NCBI GenBank assembly: GCA_903824665.1
Contig: CAIJXT010000025.1
Span: 124,001-188,000 of the forward strand
Direction of reading: 5' to 3'
Origin: an uncultured Bacteroidota bacterium
GTDB lineage: Bacteria; Bacteroidota; Bacteroidia; Chitinophagales; Chitinophagaceae
DNA length: 64,000 nucleotides
How positions within the stretch are numbered: the first letter of the stretch is position 1; every line of letters starts with the position of its first letter. The notes under the pieces were generated by a model. It saw only the letters and a program-made list of their open reading frames with translations. It was not told the origin of the DNA and ran no database searches. Shown here piece by piece: positions 10,246 to 18,920 of this stretch. The translations under genes were made by a program, and so were the position numbers.

Positions 10246-10767
10246 ATGCCTTCTATTCTTGATTATTTTTTTCCCTCTACCCAAACCATTCCTTCCACCA
10301 TTTACGACTTCCGGGTACCGTCTATTAGTGGCGGAGTAATCGATTTTGCATCGTTCCGTGGAAAAAAGATCATGATTGTCAATACAGCTTCTTTGTGCGG
10401 CTTCACCCCTCAATACAAGGAATTGGAAGCGCTTTATAAACAGCACATTGATAAATTGGTCATTGTCGGTTTTCCGTCGAACAGTTTCCTGTTTCAGGAT
10501 CCCGGCTCCAACGAAAAGATTGCTGCTTTCTGTACAACTACCTATGGCGTCACCTTCCCCATGGCCGCCAAAGTGCCAGTAAAAGGATTCCGCAAGGCTC
10601 CGATATACCAGTGGCTTACCAGGAAAAAGTACAACGGATTTTCAGACAACACAGTCAGGTGGAATTTTCAGAAGTACCTTATCGATGAACAGGGTAAGCT
10701 GACACATGTTTTTTCGCACAAGATGTCGCCACTTGATAAGGAAATCGTAACAGCAATTGTATCCTAA
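10246..10767 (+). CDS. Glutathione/thioredoxin peroxidase-family protein
   Basis: The 173-residue product has the thioredoxin-fold GPx signature: peroxidatic Cys51 in NTASLCGFTPQY, WNF at 139-141, and a second Cys96 in AAFCTTTYGVTFP, the position used as resolving Cys in bacterial BtuE-type enzymes. The family would reduce hydrogen or lipid peroxides. The usual FPCNQF loop reads FPSNSF (77-81), so the Gln of the Cys-Gln-Trp-Asn tetrad is replaced by Ser80. Activity may therefore be altered. The gene converges on the metallophosphoesterase with 12 bp between stops. Confidence 0.88.
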   Translation: MPSILDYFFPSTQTIPSTIYDFRVPSISGGVIDFASFRGKKIMIVNTASLCGFTPQYKELEALYKQHIDKLVIVGFPSNSFLFQDPGSNEKIAAFCTTTYGVTFPMAAKVPVKGFRKAPIYQWLTRKKYNGFSDNTVRWNFQKYLIDEQGKLTHVFSHKMSPLDKEIVTAIVS

Positions 10768-10779
10768 CCCGAACTGCTA

Positions 10780-12027
10780 TTAAGCCAGCTCTATAACTGT
10801 GATCTCGGGCAGCACACCCAGTCGGCCGGGATATCCAAGAAATCCAAATCCCCTGTTGACATACAGCGACTGGCCATCCTGGCGGTAAATACCAGCCCAC
10901 TCGTTGTACACATACTGTACAGGGCTCCATTTGAACCATTTGCTGTCGACCCCGAACTGCATTCCATGGGTGTGACCACTAAGGGTCAGATCTACTTCTT
11001 TATATTTCTTAGTTACCTCCTCGCGCCAGTGCGAGGGGTCGTGCGATAAAAGTATCTTGAATGGTACGTTTTTCTCCGCAAGACCTTCCCAAGCCAGATT
11101 CATGTCGCCATACTTGGGGAAATTTGCTTTTGCACTCCAGTTTTCGATGCCGAGCAATGCAATTTTCTCACCTTCCCGCTCCAGTATTATATGTTCATTC
11201 ATCAGCAACCGCCACCCAACTTCAGCATGTATTTTCTTCAGAGTTTCCAGATTATCTGCCTTCGCCTGACGCGATGGCCATTCTACATAATCGCCATAGT
11301 CATGGTTGCCCAAAGTAGAATACACTCCCATTGGTGCCTTGAGGCGCGAGAATAGTTCTTTGTATTTTTCGTCTACCTCGTTAGCCTTGTTATTTACCAG
11401 ATCGCCAGTAAACAATATAATATCTGCTTCCTGATGCATGATGCGCTCAATACCGTGCGCCACAGCCTTATGATCATCAAAACTTCCGGTATGAATGTCA
11501 GATATCTGAACGATACGCAAGCCTTTGAATGCTTTGGGCAAATTGTCGAAACTGAGTTTCATCTTTCGCACCCTGTACTTGTACCGGTTTGTAATGCCGG
11601 CAGTAAAGCCCACCAGTGATATTCCACCCAGTACTAATGCTGCCTGTTTCATAAACACAGACCTGTCTATTACGGTGCCGGTGTCGGCAGAGGGTGAATT
11701 TTTGTAGGCCATTGAGTAGATCAGCCAGGTAATGAGGCGCCTGATATCATCTACCAGCATTACCAACAGTATGAGGATCTTACCCACGACAAAGCCAAGT
11801 ACAAAAGCTACATACAGATTGCGCACCAGGTGGGGCATAGCAGCCCAGTTGACCGTACGGAAAAATATGAGGCCAAGCCAGCTAATAGCTGTGAGCGAAA
11901 GATAAAGGCCTGTGAGCGACGTACGCCATACAGGCTGCAAATTGCGTACGGATGAGCGAACAACCAGGAAACTATAGTATTCGGCAAGGCCAATGATACT
12001 GAGGATAATGAAGAAACGTAATTTCAT
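10780..12027 (-). CDS. Membrane-anchored metallophosphoesterase
   Basis: The 415-residue protein has three or four N-terminal membrane segments (within 1-100), one more near 128-145, and a C-terminal calcineurin-like phosphoesterase domain. The metal-binding motifs are complete: SDIHTG (176-181), FTGDL (206-210), LGNHDYGD (239-246), LLSHDP (326-331) and SGHTHGMQFG (350-359). The GHTHG and DIHTG forms resemble the YkuE/LpxH-like group, so a lipid or phosphodiester substrate at the membrane is possible but not shown. It stands alone, with the FMN reductase gene upstream on the same strand. Confidence 0.93.
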   Translation of the reverse strand: MKLRFFIILSIIGLAEYYSFLVVRSSVRNLQPVWRTSLTGLYLSLTAISWLGLIFFRTVNWAAMPHLVRNLYVAFVLGFVVGKILILLVMLVDDIRRLITWLIYSMAYKNSPSADTGTVIDRSVFMKQAALVLGGISLVGFTAGITNRYKYRVRKMKLSFDNLPKAFKGLRIVQISDIHTGSFDDHKAVAHGIERIMHQEADIILFTGDLVNNKANEVDEKYKELFSRLKAPMGVYSTLGNHDYGDYVEWPSRQAKADNLETLKKIHAEVGWRLLMNEHIILEREGEKIALLGIENWSAKANFPKYGDMNLAWEGLAEKNVPFKILLSHDPSHWREEVTKKYKEVDLTLSGHTHGMQFGVDSKWFKWSPVQYVYNEWAGIYRQDGQSLYVNRGFGFLGYPGRLGVLPEITVIELA

Positions 12028-12072
12028 TAGAAATGTGAATTCAGACTGATTTGAAGTGGCAAAGTTGGGGAA

Positions 12073-12573
12073 TTAAAACTGAATAAATTCGTCTATCTGC
12101 AGATTGATCTGTTTAGCAGTTTCGGGCTTCAGCAAGCCATTCTCCCTGCTGACTTCTTCACTGATCTTAGAAAGCAGCATTTTGTTGTATAGCACATGTA
12201 CTTTCATGTAGTGCAGAATGGCAGTCATATGCTCCAGCCCGCGGAGATTGCCCGCCCTGCCATCAGATATCCCCACCAGTGCAGCCTTCTTGTACCACCA
12301 GCATTTCTTGATGTCGCTGTTGTCGATCATCATTTTCAATACCCCGGGAAAACTGGCATTGTATTCGGGCATTATGAACAGAAATTTTTGCGCGGGAATC
12401 AGATACTGTTGTTCCAGATCCAGCATAGACGCACCCCGCTCCCAAACCTGTTTATTCTCCAGAGAAAGTAATTGAACGTCGGTGCCGGTTGCTTGAATCA
12501 AATCATAATAAACCTGCGCCACACGTATTGTCATGCTGTCTGCGCGGTTTGTACCCGCAATTATTGTAATCAT
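12073..12573 (-). CDS. NAD(P)H-dependent FMN reductase-like flavoprotein
   Basis: The 166-residue protein has the flavodoxin-like fold of NADPH-dependent FMN reductases: the phosphate loop GTNRADSMT (7-15) and the isoalloxazine-side loop MPEYNASFPGVLKMMID (68-84), where the family has PEYN-x-SxPGxLKNxID. The usual Asn of LKNAID is Met here. It could act as a flavin or quinone/azo reductase. The gene lies 46 bp upstream of the metallophosphoesterase on the same strand, so co-transcription is possible though the functions are not obviously linked. Confidence 0.87.
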   Translation of the reverse strand: MITIIAGTNRADSMTIRVAQVYYDLIQATGTDVQLLSLENKQVWERGASMLDLEQQYLIPAQKFLFIMPEYNASFPGVLKMMIDNSDIKKCWWYKKAALVGISDGRAGNLRGLEHMTAILHYMKVHVLYNKMLLSKISEEVSRENGLLKPETAKQINLQIDEFIQF

Positions 12574-12747
12574 GCACGGTTTCTATTAGCGACAACAAAG
12601 GTGGGTACTATTTGTGGTAAACGGAACAACCGGAGCGCACTTTTGGCATGATTATAACTATCTGCATATAGTGAAATACAATTGCCACCCCAACCCTACC
12701 AGGTCAACCCAACTCACAAATGACTGGTAACACCACCGCTCTTTACA

Positions 12748-12785
12748 TAAATAATCAGCCACTTTATCCGGTGGCTGATTATTTA
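12748..12785. terminator. Terminator hairpin downstream of the eno-ftsB unit
   Basis: A perfect 15-bp stem (TAAATAATCAGCCAC paired with GTGGCTGATTATTTA) closes an 8-base loop TTTATCCG. It lies 23 bp past the stop of the FtsB-like gene. The AT-rich stem ends let it work in either direction. The remaining 234-bp gap to the FMN reductase shows nothing else. Confidence 0.75.
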
Positions 12786-12807
12786 TCAATAGGACTAATA
12801 ATTATAC

Positions 12808-13110
12808 TTACTCAATTACATATACATCCTCACCATCCTGCTTCATCCGGTAGCGCTCACGGGCATACTGTTCAAGCCGGTGTGGATCATTGAGGTTGCC
12901 ATTTGCATCGGTGATGAGTGCTTTTTTCTCGGTGTTCATTTTTTTGATCTCGTCTTTGAGATATCCGATATTGTCTTTTACAGTATTGAGCTCCTTCTGG
13001 CGCTGCTGCAGCGACATCCAGTCGTTCTGATCAAAGTACATGACCCACGCCACAAAGCATACAGCTACTATAAAGTATTTGTTAGTAATGACTTTTGTGA
13101 CTTTTTTCAT
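12808..13110 (-). CDS. FtsB/DivIC-family septum formation protein
   Basis: The 100-residue protein has one N-terminal membrane helix (about 11-26), a coiled coil (about 34-66) and the family C-terminus ARERYRMKQDGEDVYVI (83-99). FtsB/DivIC proteins form the FtsQLB complex that activates septal wall synthesis. It follows enolase on the same strand after 70 bp, an eno-ftsB order seen in many bacteria, and a strong terminator lies after it. Confidence 0.9.
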   Translation of the reverse strand: MKKVTKVITNKYFIVAVCFVAWVMYFDQNDWMSLQQRQKELNTVKDNIGYLKDEIKKMNTEKKALITDANGNLNDPHRLEQYARERYRMKQDGEDVYVIE

Positions 13111-13180
13111 ACCGGAAAATTAAGCATATCAGAACTTACTCCTTGAAAGACTTATCAACATATTCACATTGCGATACTGA

Positions 13181-14509
<1,329 letters not shown>

Positions 14510-14634
14510 TTAAAGACTAAACTATGTACAGCCAACTTACAAACTATCTGCGGCGAATGGTTAAGAATTTTCAAAAAAGACAATTCGCTGACGGCAATCA
14601 CCGCCGCTGAAAGCTATTGTAAGGGCTAATACCT

Positions 14635-14642
14635 TAACTTTG
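14635..14642 (+). promoter_or_regulatory. Possible -7 box for ccmE (TAACTTTG)
   Basis: TAACTTTG fits the Bacteroidota TAnnTTTG box and lies about 43 bp before the ccmE ATG at 14685. A TTG at 14617 is somewhat closer than the usual -33 position, so the call is tentative. Confidence 0.35.
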
Positions 14643-14684
14643 CGCCCAATAATCGGGGCACCTGCAAATTATCTGTTACAGAAA

Positions 14685-15080
14685 ATGAAAAAAACTCAAA
14701 TTGTATTATTGGTACTGATCATGGTGGCAATAGCTGTGCTGATCAGTGTGTTTGGTGACTTCAGTTCGTATGAGACATTTGCCTCAGCTGCTAAAGAACC
14801 GAAAAAGAGCTACTATATTATAGGCACCCTCGACACTACTCAGGGCATGCAATACGATCCGAGGGTAGATGCCAACCACTTTACCTTTTTTGCTAAGGAC
14901 AAAGCCGGCAGCAAGAATAAAGTGATTTTCAATGGTGAAAAGCCACGTGATATTGAAAAGTCAGAACAGATTGTAATGATGGGCTATATGGATGGAGACA
15001 CTTTTCACTGTTCCAAAATACAGATGAAATGTCCGTCGAAATACAAAAAAGACCAGATTGCGGTAGGGAATCAGGGGTAA
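14685..15080 (+). CDS. ccmE: Cytochrome c maturation protein CcmE, CXXXY type
   Basis: CcmE is the heme chaperone that passes heme to the CcmF lyase. The 131-residue product has an N-terminal membrane anchor (5-24) and an OB-fold domain with YYIIGTLD (43-50), F(T)FFAKDK and VIFNGEKPRDI (80-90). The heme-binding motif is CPSKY at 116-120, the CXXXY form known from some archaea and sulfate reducers that lack the His of classical CcmE. ATG 14685 is chosen because it begins the signal anchor; an upstream in-frame ATG at 14640 overlaps the putative promoter. ccmF follows after 283 bp. Confidence 0.9.
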   Translation: MKKTQIVLLVLIMVAIAVLISVFGDFSSYETFASAAKEPKKSYYIIGTLDTTQGMQYDPRVDANHFTFFAKDKAGSKNKVIFNGEKPRDIEKSEQIVMMGYMDGDTFHCSKIQMKCPSKYKKDQIAVGNQG

Positions 15081-15090
15081 GGGGGGAGAT

Positions 15091-15341
15091 AGTCGTTAGT
15101 AGATAGTCGTTAGTCGTTAGTAGATTGTAGATAGGTGATTAGAGTATTTGACAAAGGCATAGGGAAGCGATGTAAACAGGCTTGACAAATAGGGATCACG
15201 TAAACACCATAATATAACTAGCATTCTGCGCCTGACTGATATTTTGAACTTTGGACCAACGACTTTTGACACTAAACTGTATACTAACGAATAACGGCTT
15301 TATACTTTCGACTAACTACTAACTACTATCTACTAACGACT
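15091..15341. repeat. Imperfect inverted repeat between ccmE and ccmF
   Basis: The 283-bp gap holds short tandem TAGTCGTTAG-type units at 15089-15134 and their complement, ACTAACTACTAAC-type units, at 15305-15355. AGTCGTTAGTAGATAG at 15091-15106 pairs perfectly with CTATCTACTAACGACT at 15326-15341 and pairing continues imperfectly on both sides. Transcribed, this would form a long hairpin with a loop of about 220 bases between the two ccm genes. The interior (15135-15304) has no evident gene. Confidence 0.7.
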
Positions 15342-15363
15342 TTCGACTAACTACTTATAAAAC

Positions 15364-17856
15364 ATGAGCGCAACACAATTCACAGGAGAGCATTTGTGGC
15401 CCGGGCAACTGGGTCATTTTTTTGTTATTGTTTCTTTTGTGGCTGCGCTGGTCAGCATGTACAGCTATTTTAATGCGGTACGGCACGAAAACGATCCGGC
15501 ATTGGGGCGCACGTGGCTGCTGCTGGGTCGGGGCGGTTTTATGCTCCATACCTTTTCGGTGATCAGCATATTCTTTGCGCTGTTTTATATTATCACCAAT
15601 CACCTGTTTGAGTACCATTACGCCTGGGAGCATTCTTCCTACGATATGCCATCGGAGTACCTGCTGTCGTGTTTCTGGGAGGGTCAGCAGGGTAGTTTTA
15701 TGCTGTGGACCTTCTGGCATGCGGTGCTGGGCCTTATCGTTATAAAGACTGCCGGCAAGCTAGAGACCCGCACGATGGCTGTTGTAGCACTTGTGCAGGT
15801 GATACTGACCACTATGATACTGGGCATCTATCTGGGGCCCGATATCAAGATAGGCAGTACACCTTTCCTGCTGCTGCGCCATGCTATGCAGAATGCACCC
15901 ATCTTCGCTATGCCCAACTATATGGACTTTGTGAAGGACGGCAATGGGCTTAATGTGCTGCTGCAGAACTACTGGATGGTGATACATCCCCCTATCCTGT
16001 TTCTGGGCTTTGCGCTTACTCTTATCCCATTTGCCTATTGTATAGCTGCCCTATGGAAGGGCGATTACCAGAGTTTCATTAAACCCACACTGGCATGGTC
16101 GCTGGCATGTGGTGCGGTACTGGGTACCGGTATCATGATGGGCGGCGCGTGGGCTTATGAGTCGCTCAACTTTGGTGGCTACTGGGCCTGGGACCCGGTA
16201 GAGAATGCATCGCTGGTGCCCTGGATCACCCTGATTGCGGGCATGCACACCTTGCTGGTTTTCCGCAGTACCCGTCGTGCAGTCATCATTACCATGGTGC
16301 TATTGCTGCTCACCCATCTGCTGGTGTGGTACTCTACCTTCCTCACCCGTACCGGTATACTGGGCAAGACATCGGTACACGCCTTTACCGGTGACGGCAC
16401 TGCACTTACCTACCATCTGCTGGCGGTGATAGGTCTGCTGCTGGCGCTGAGCATTGCGGCGCTTGCCATCCGGTGGAAGGGTCTGCCACGAATCAAAACA
16501 GAAGAAGCTACCCTATCTCGGGAGTTCTGGATGTTTATAGGTGCAGTAATACTGTTTCTTGCATCGGTGCAGATCAGCGTTACTACTTCTATACCTGTAT
16601 GGGCGCCGCTGGCCAAGTGGATATCCGGTAAGGATTTTGCACCACCTACCGACCCTATAACCCACTACAACAACATTCAGGTATGGGTGGCCATCATTGT
16701 AGGACTGCTGGCGGCAACCGTGCTCTTTATGAAGTACAAGGACACCAATGGCAAAAAACTGGCAAAAAACCTGGGTGGTACTGCGATTGTGGCACTGGTC
16801 CTTACCGGCCTTATAGCCTGGGGACAGGATATAAAGACCTGGCAGTACGACGTGATGCTGTTCTCTGCCTGCTATGGTATCGTTGCTACTATATATTATG
16901 GTATAACGGTACAAAAACTCAAATTCAGCAAGCTGGGACCATCGGTAGCGCACCTGGGTTTTGCGGCGGTGATGCTGGGCATATTGCTTTCGGCATACAA
17001 CAAACATGCTATCTCGCTCAATACAACCGGTATTCCCTTCAACTTCAAGAAGAACACTGACCACGAAACCATGATGGAGAACCGCGAAAATGTGATTATG
17101 TTTCGTGGGGTGCCGGTGGCTATGGGCGACTACTTTGCTACCTATATAGGCGACAGCGATGTGGCCGGCAAGGACAAACGCATCTACTACCGAGTAGCCT
17201 TTGAGCGCAAAGACACTGCCACCAACACCATACTGGAGCGCTTTATGCTCTATCCCGACGCATTCATCAACCCCAAGGGGCAGCAGGGACTGAGTGCCAA
17301 CCCATCGACCAAGCACTACTGGGATCGTGACATATTTACCTATATCAACAGTGCTACCGACAAAAGCAAGACCGACACCAGTACTTATCGCAGCCATATA
17401 GTGCAGCAGGCTGGCGACTCTATATACCTGGCCAATGGCTTTATGATCTTTAACGGCTTCAGCAACCAGGTGAATGACCGCAGGTACCAACCTAAGGAAG
17501 GTGATCTGGCGGTGAAAGCATTGTTGTCGGTTTACGACAAGTTTGGTGTCAAAAAAGACATTGCCCCTATTTACATTCTCCGCGACAAGCAGTACATCAT
17601 GCAAGTAGACGATACTGTTACCGATATGGGCTTGTACGCCCGTTTTGGTGCATTGAATGTACACTCGAAAGACTCTGCGTCTGTAGACATTCAGGTACGC
17701 CAAACTGACCCGATGGACGACTTTATAGTACTGAAGGCACTTGTTTTCCCCTATATCAATGTACTATGGCTGGGCATCGTTATCATGGTATTTGGGTTCT
17801 TTATAAGCCTGGGTGATGCCGTAAGCCGCAAGGTAGCCGGTAGCCAGGTGTCTTAA
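15364..17856 (+). CDS. ccmF: Cytochrome c heme lyase subunit CcmF (CcmF/CcsA family)
   Basis: CcmF takes heme from CcmE and joins it to the CXXCH cysteines of apocytochrome c on the outer face of the membrane. The 830-residue product is a polytopic membrane protein with about 14 segments and the WWD heme-handling motif GGYWAWDPVENASLVPW near residues 270-287, plus conserved YHYAWEHSS-type sequence near 90-98. A large extracytoplasmic domain lies between about 555 and 790, followed by a last membrane helix. The pairing with a CXXXY-type CcmE fits the simplified system I variant. ccmA-D could lie elsewhere; they are not in the window. Confidence 0.95.
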   Translation: MSATQFTGEHLWPGQLGHFFVIVSFVAALVSMYSYFNAVRHENDPALGRTWLLLGRGGFMLHTFSVISIFFALFYIITNHLFEYHYAWEHSSYDMPSEYLLSCFWEGQQGSFMLWTFWHAVLGLIVIKTAGKLETRTMAVVALVQVILTTMILGIYLGPDIKIGSTPFLLLRHAMQNAPIFAMPNYMDFVKDGNGLNVLLQNYWMVIHPPILFLGFALTLIPFAYCIAALWKGDYQSFIKPTLAWSLACGAVLGTGIMMGGAWAYESLNFGGYWAWDPVENASLVPWITLIAGMHTLLVFRSTRRAVIITMVLLLLTHLLVWYSTFLTRTGILGKTSVHAFTGDGTALTYHLLAVIGLLLALSIAALAIRWKGLPRIKTEEATLSREFWMFIGAVILFLASVQISVTTSIPVWAPLAKWISGKDFAPPTDPITHYNNIQVWVAIIVGLLAATVLFMKYKDTNGKKLAKNLGGTAIVALVLTGLIAWGQDIKTWQYDVMLFSACYGIVATIYYGITVQKLKFSKLGPSVAHLGFAAVMLGILLSAYNKHAISLNTTGIPFNFKKNTDHETMMENRENVIMFRGVPVAMGDYFATYIGDSDVAGKDKRIYYRVAFERKDTATNTILERFMLYPDAFINPKGQQGLSANPSTKHYWDRDIFTYINSATDKSKTDTSTYRSHIVQQAGDSIYLANGFMIFNGFSNQVNDRRYQPKEGDLAVKALLSVYDKFGVKKDIAPIYILRDKQYIMQVDDTVTDMGLYARFGALNVHSKDSASVDIQVRQTDPMDDFIVLKALVFPYINVLWLGIVIMVFGFFISLGDAVSRKVAGSQVS

Positions 17857-17926
17857 TCAGGATCATTGCATTTTTTACTCCTGCCTGGTAAGTGATTGCC
17901 GGATAGCCACAAACCGATAAAGACCA

Positions 17927-18045
17927 TTTTTGCGCACTTTGGTGTGCAAATTTTGTTTTTGTGCAATTCTGACTTAAACTATTGGATATCAATTGTATAT
18001 CCATTCTGTTATCATCTATTTTTGCGCACTTTTTGCGCAGTTGCT
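17927..18045. repeat. TGCGCACTTT-bounded element, copy A
   Basis: The element begins with TTTTTGCGCACTTT and ends with TTTGCGCACTTTTTGCGCAG plus TTGCT. The interior is AT-rich with GGTGTGCAAATTTTG and TGCAATTCTGA. Copy B about 297 bp downstream has the same boundaries and a similar but diverged interior. Function unknown; could be a small RNA, a protein-binding array or a mobile-element remnant. Confidence 0.6.
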
Positions 18046-18223
18046 TCCCACTACTCCCCTGCTTTTCTACCATATAAACTACAATTTGGGCGGTAATGTA
18101 TCGAAATATCAATCATGCAGGATTTCATTTAAGAATTACACCATTTTCTGCTAGCTGACGTTTACCCAGGTGGGTTGCGGCAAGATATGCGGTAATGCGC
18201 TGGGCTAAAGTGGGCAATTCTGG

Positions 18224-18345
18224 TTTTTGCGCACTTTTATTTACATTTTCTGTTGGTGCGCAATTGTTGTGTTAAATATTGATATTCAAGACGTTACAAA
18301 ATACATTTTATTCTATTATTGCGCACTTTTTGCGCACTTGCTGCC
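18224..18345. repeat. TGCGCACTTT-bounded element, copy B
   Basis: Second copy in the same orientation as copy A: TTTTTGCGCACTTT at the left end, GGTGCGCAATTG inside, and GCGCACTTTTTGCGCACTTG at the right end. Length 122 bp against 119 bp for copy A. Ends are better conserved than the middle. Confidence 0.6.
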
Positions 18346-18507
18346 ATGGAGAATAAATGCAATATCTGGAACTACAACCTACAGATACATGCCACAAAAA
18401 CCGAGCCAAAAATGAACGCTTTGGTGAAATGTAGGAGCATTAGTGGAATTGAGTGGTATAGTGGTAGGACGAAGCATGACGCGTGGATTGTATTATACTC
18501 TCATTTG

Positions 18508-18567
18508 GCGAGATTGCCAGGCTGCGCGGCTACAGCACACAGCGCGGGGGCGCAGCTCGCAATGACC
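18508..18567. repeat. Intergenic GTCATTGCGAG...CAATCTCGC-type palindromic repeat
   Basis: Read on the minus strand the stretch begins GTCATTGCGAGCTGCGCC and ends GGCAATCTCGC, with a GC-rich interior (AGCGCGGGGGCGC). This resembles the dispersed CATTGCGAG...GCAATCTC intergenic repeats seen in many bacterial genomes. Its GC content contrasts sharply with the flanks. Recognition is from memory of the motif, not a search. Confidence 0.5.
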
Positions 18568-18757
18568 CTCATTATTTGTTTTATGTGGTGTAATAGGGGT
18601 GGTGGATGCTCAGACCGGCAGGAATGTGGGTTGCAACCATTAAAAACAAATTTCTATTTTATTGAAACATTTTTGTTTTAGCTTTATACAACGCAAAGGT
18701 ACCATAAACCTAATAATGACCAAGCTATTAATCGGCAAACTACACAAGTTGGTATCG

Positions 18758-18807
18758 CTAGTGAAAAACACTGGCAGGTATTCAGACACTAGTGGAAAAC
18801 ACTAGTG
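18758..18807. promoter_or_regulatory. Pair of operator-like palindromes upstream of the island operon
   Basis: CTAGTGAAAAACACTGG (18758-18774) and CTAGTGGAAAACACTAG (18789-18805) match at 14 of 17 positions and are each near-palindromic; the second extends to CACTAGTG-GAAAA-CACTAGTG (18787-18807). Their centres are 31 bp apart, close to three helical turns, which would put bound dimers on the same DNA face. They sit directly before the candidate promoter of the five-gene operon, so a dedicated regulator is likely. Which protein binds is unknown; the operon's own HARE-HTH protein or an unlinked repressor are options. Confidence 0.55.
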
Positions 18808-18810
18808 CCA

Positions 18811-18840
18811 ATTGGTGCCTTTGAGCTGTAAATATTTTTG
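18811..18840 (+). promoter_or_regulatory. Candidate promoter of the island operon
   Basis: TATTTTTG at 18833-18840 fits the TAnnTTTG -7 box. ATTG at 18811-18814 lies 18 bp upstream, close to the usual -33 TTTG spacing in Bacteroidota. Transcription would start near 18847, about 74 bases before the TTG start at 18921, and just downstream of the two operator-like palindromes. Confidence 0.5.
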
Positions 18841-18920
18841 TTACGATCAATTTAGGTGCTGGGAACGATATATTAGCAAATGTTTATTATTTTTATAGAA
18901 ATTTTTATTCTGCGTTAAAA

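Larger units (their letters stand above)
17857..18920. other. Gene-free AT-rich spacer at the left edge of the island
   Basis: About 1.06 kb without a convincing gene separates ccmF from the five-gene operon. It contains two copies of a TGCGCACTTT-bounded element, a 60-bp intergenic repeat, two operator-like palindromes and a candidate promoter, each listed separately. Short ORFs here (for example 18319-18681) have no recognisable domain and cross the repeats, so they are not called. Confidence 0.7.

Noticed and set aside
16513-17703. Long (396-codon) minus-strand ORF
   Set aside because: It lies wholly inside ccmF on the other strand, has no recognisable domain and reflects the codon pattern of ccmF.
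18227-18681. Two short plus-strand ORFs (62 and 120 codons) in the island spacer
   Set aside because: They run across the TGCGCACTTT element and the palindromic repeat, and have no domain, signal peptide or credible start context.
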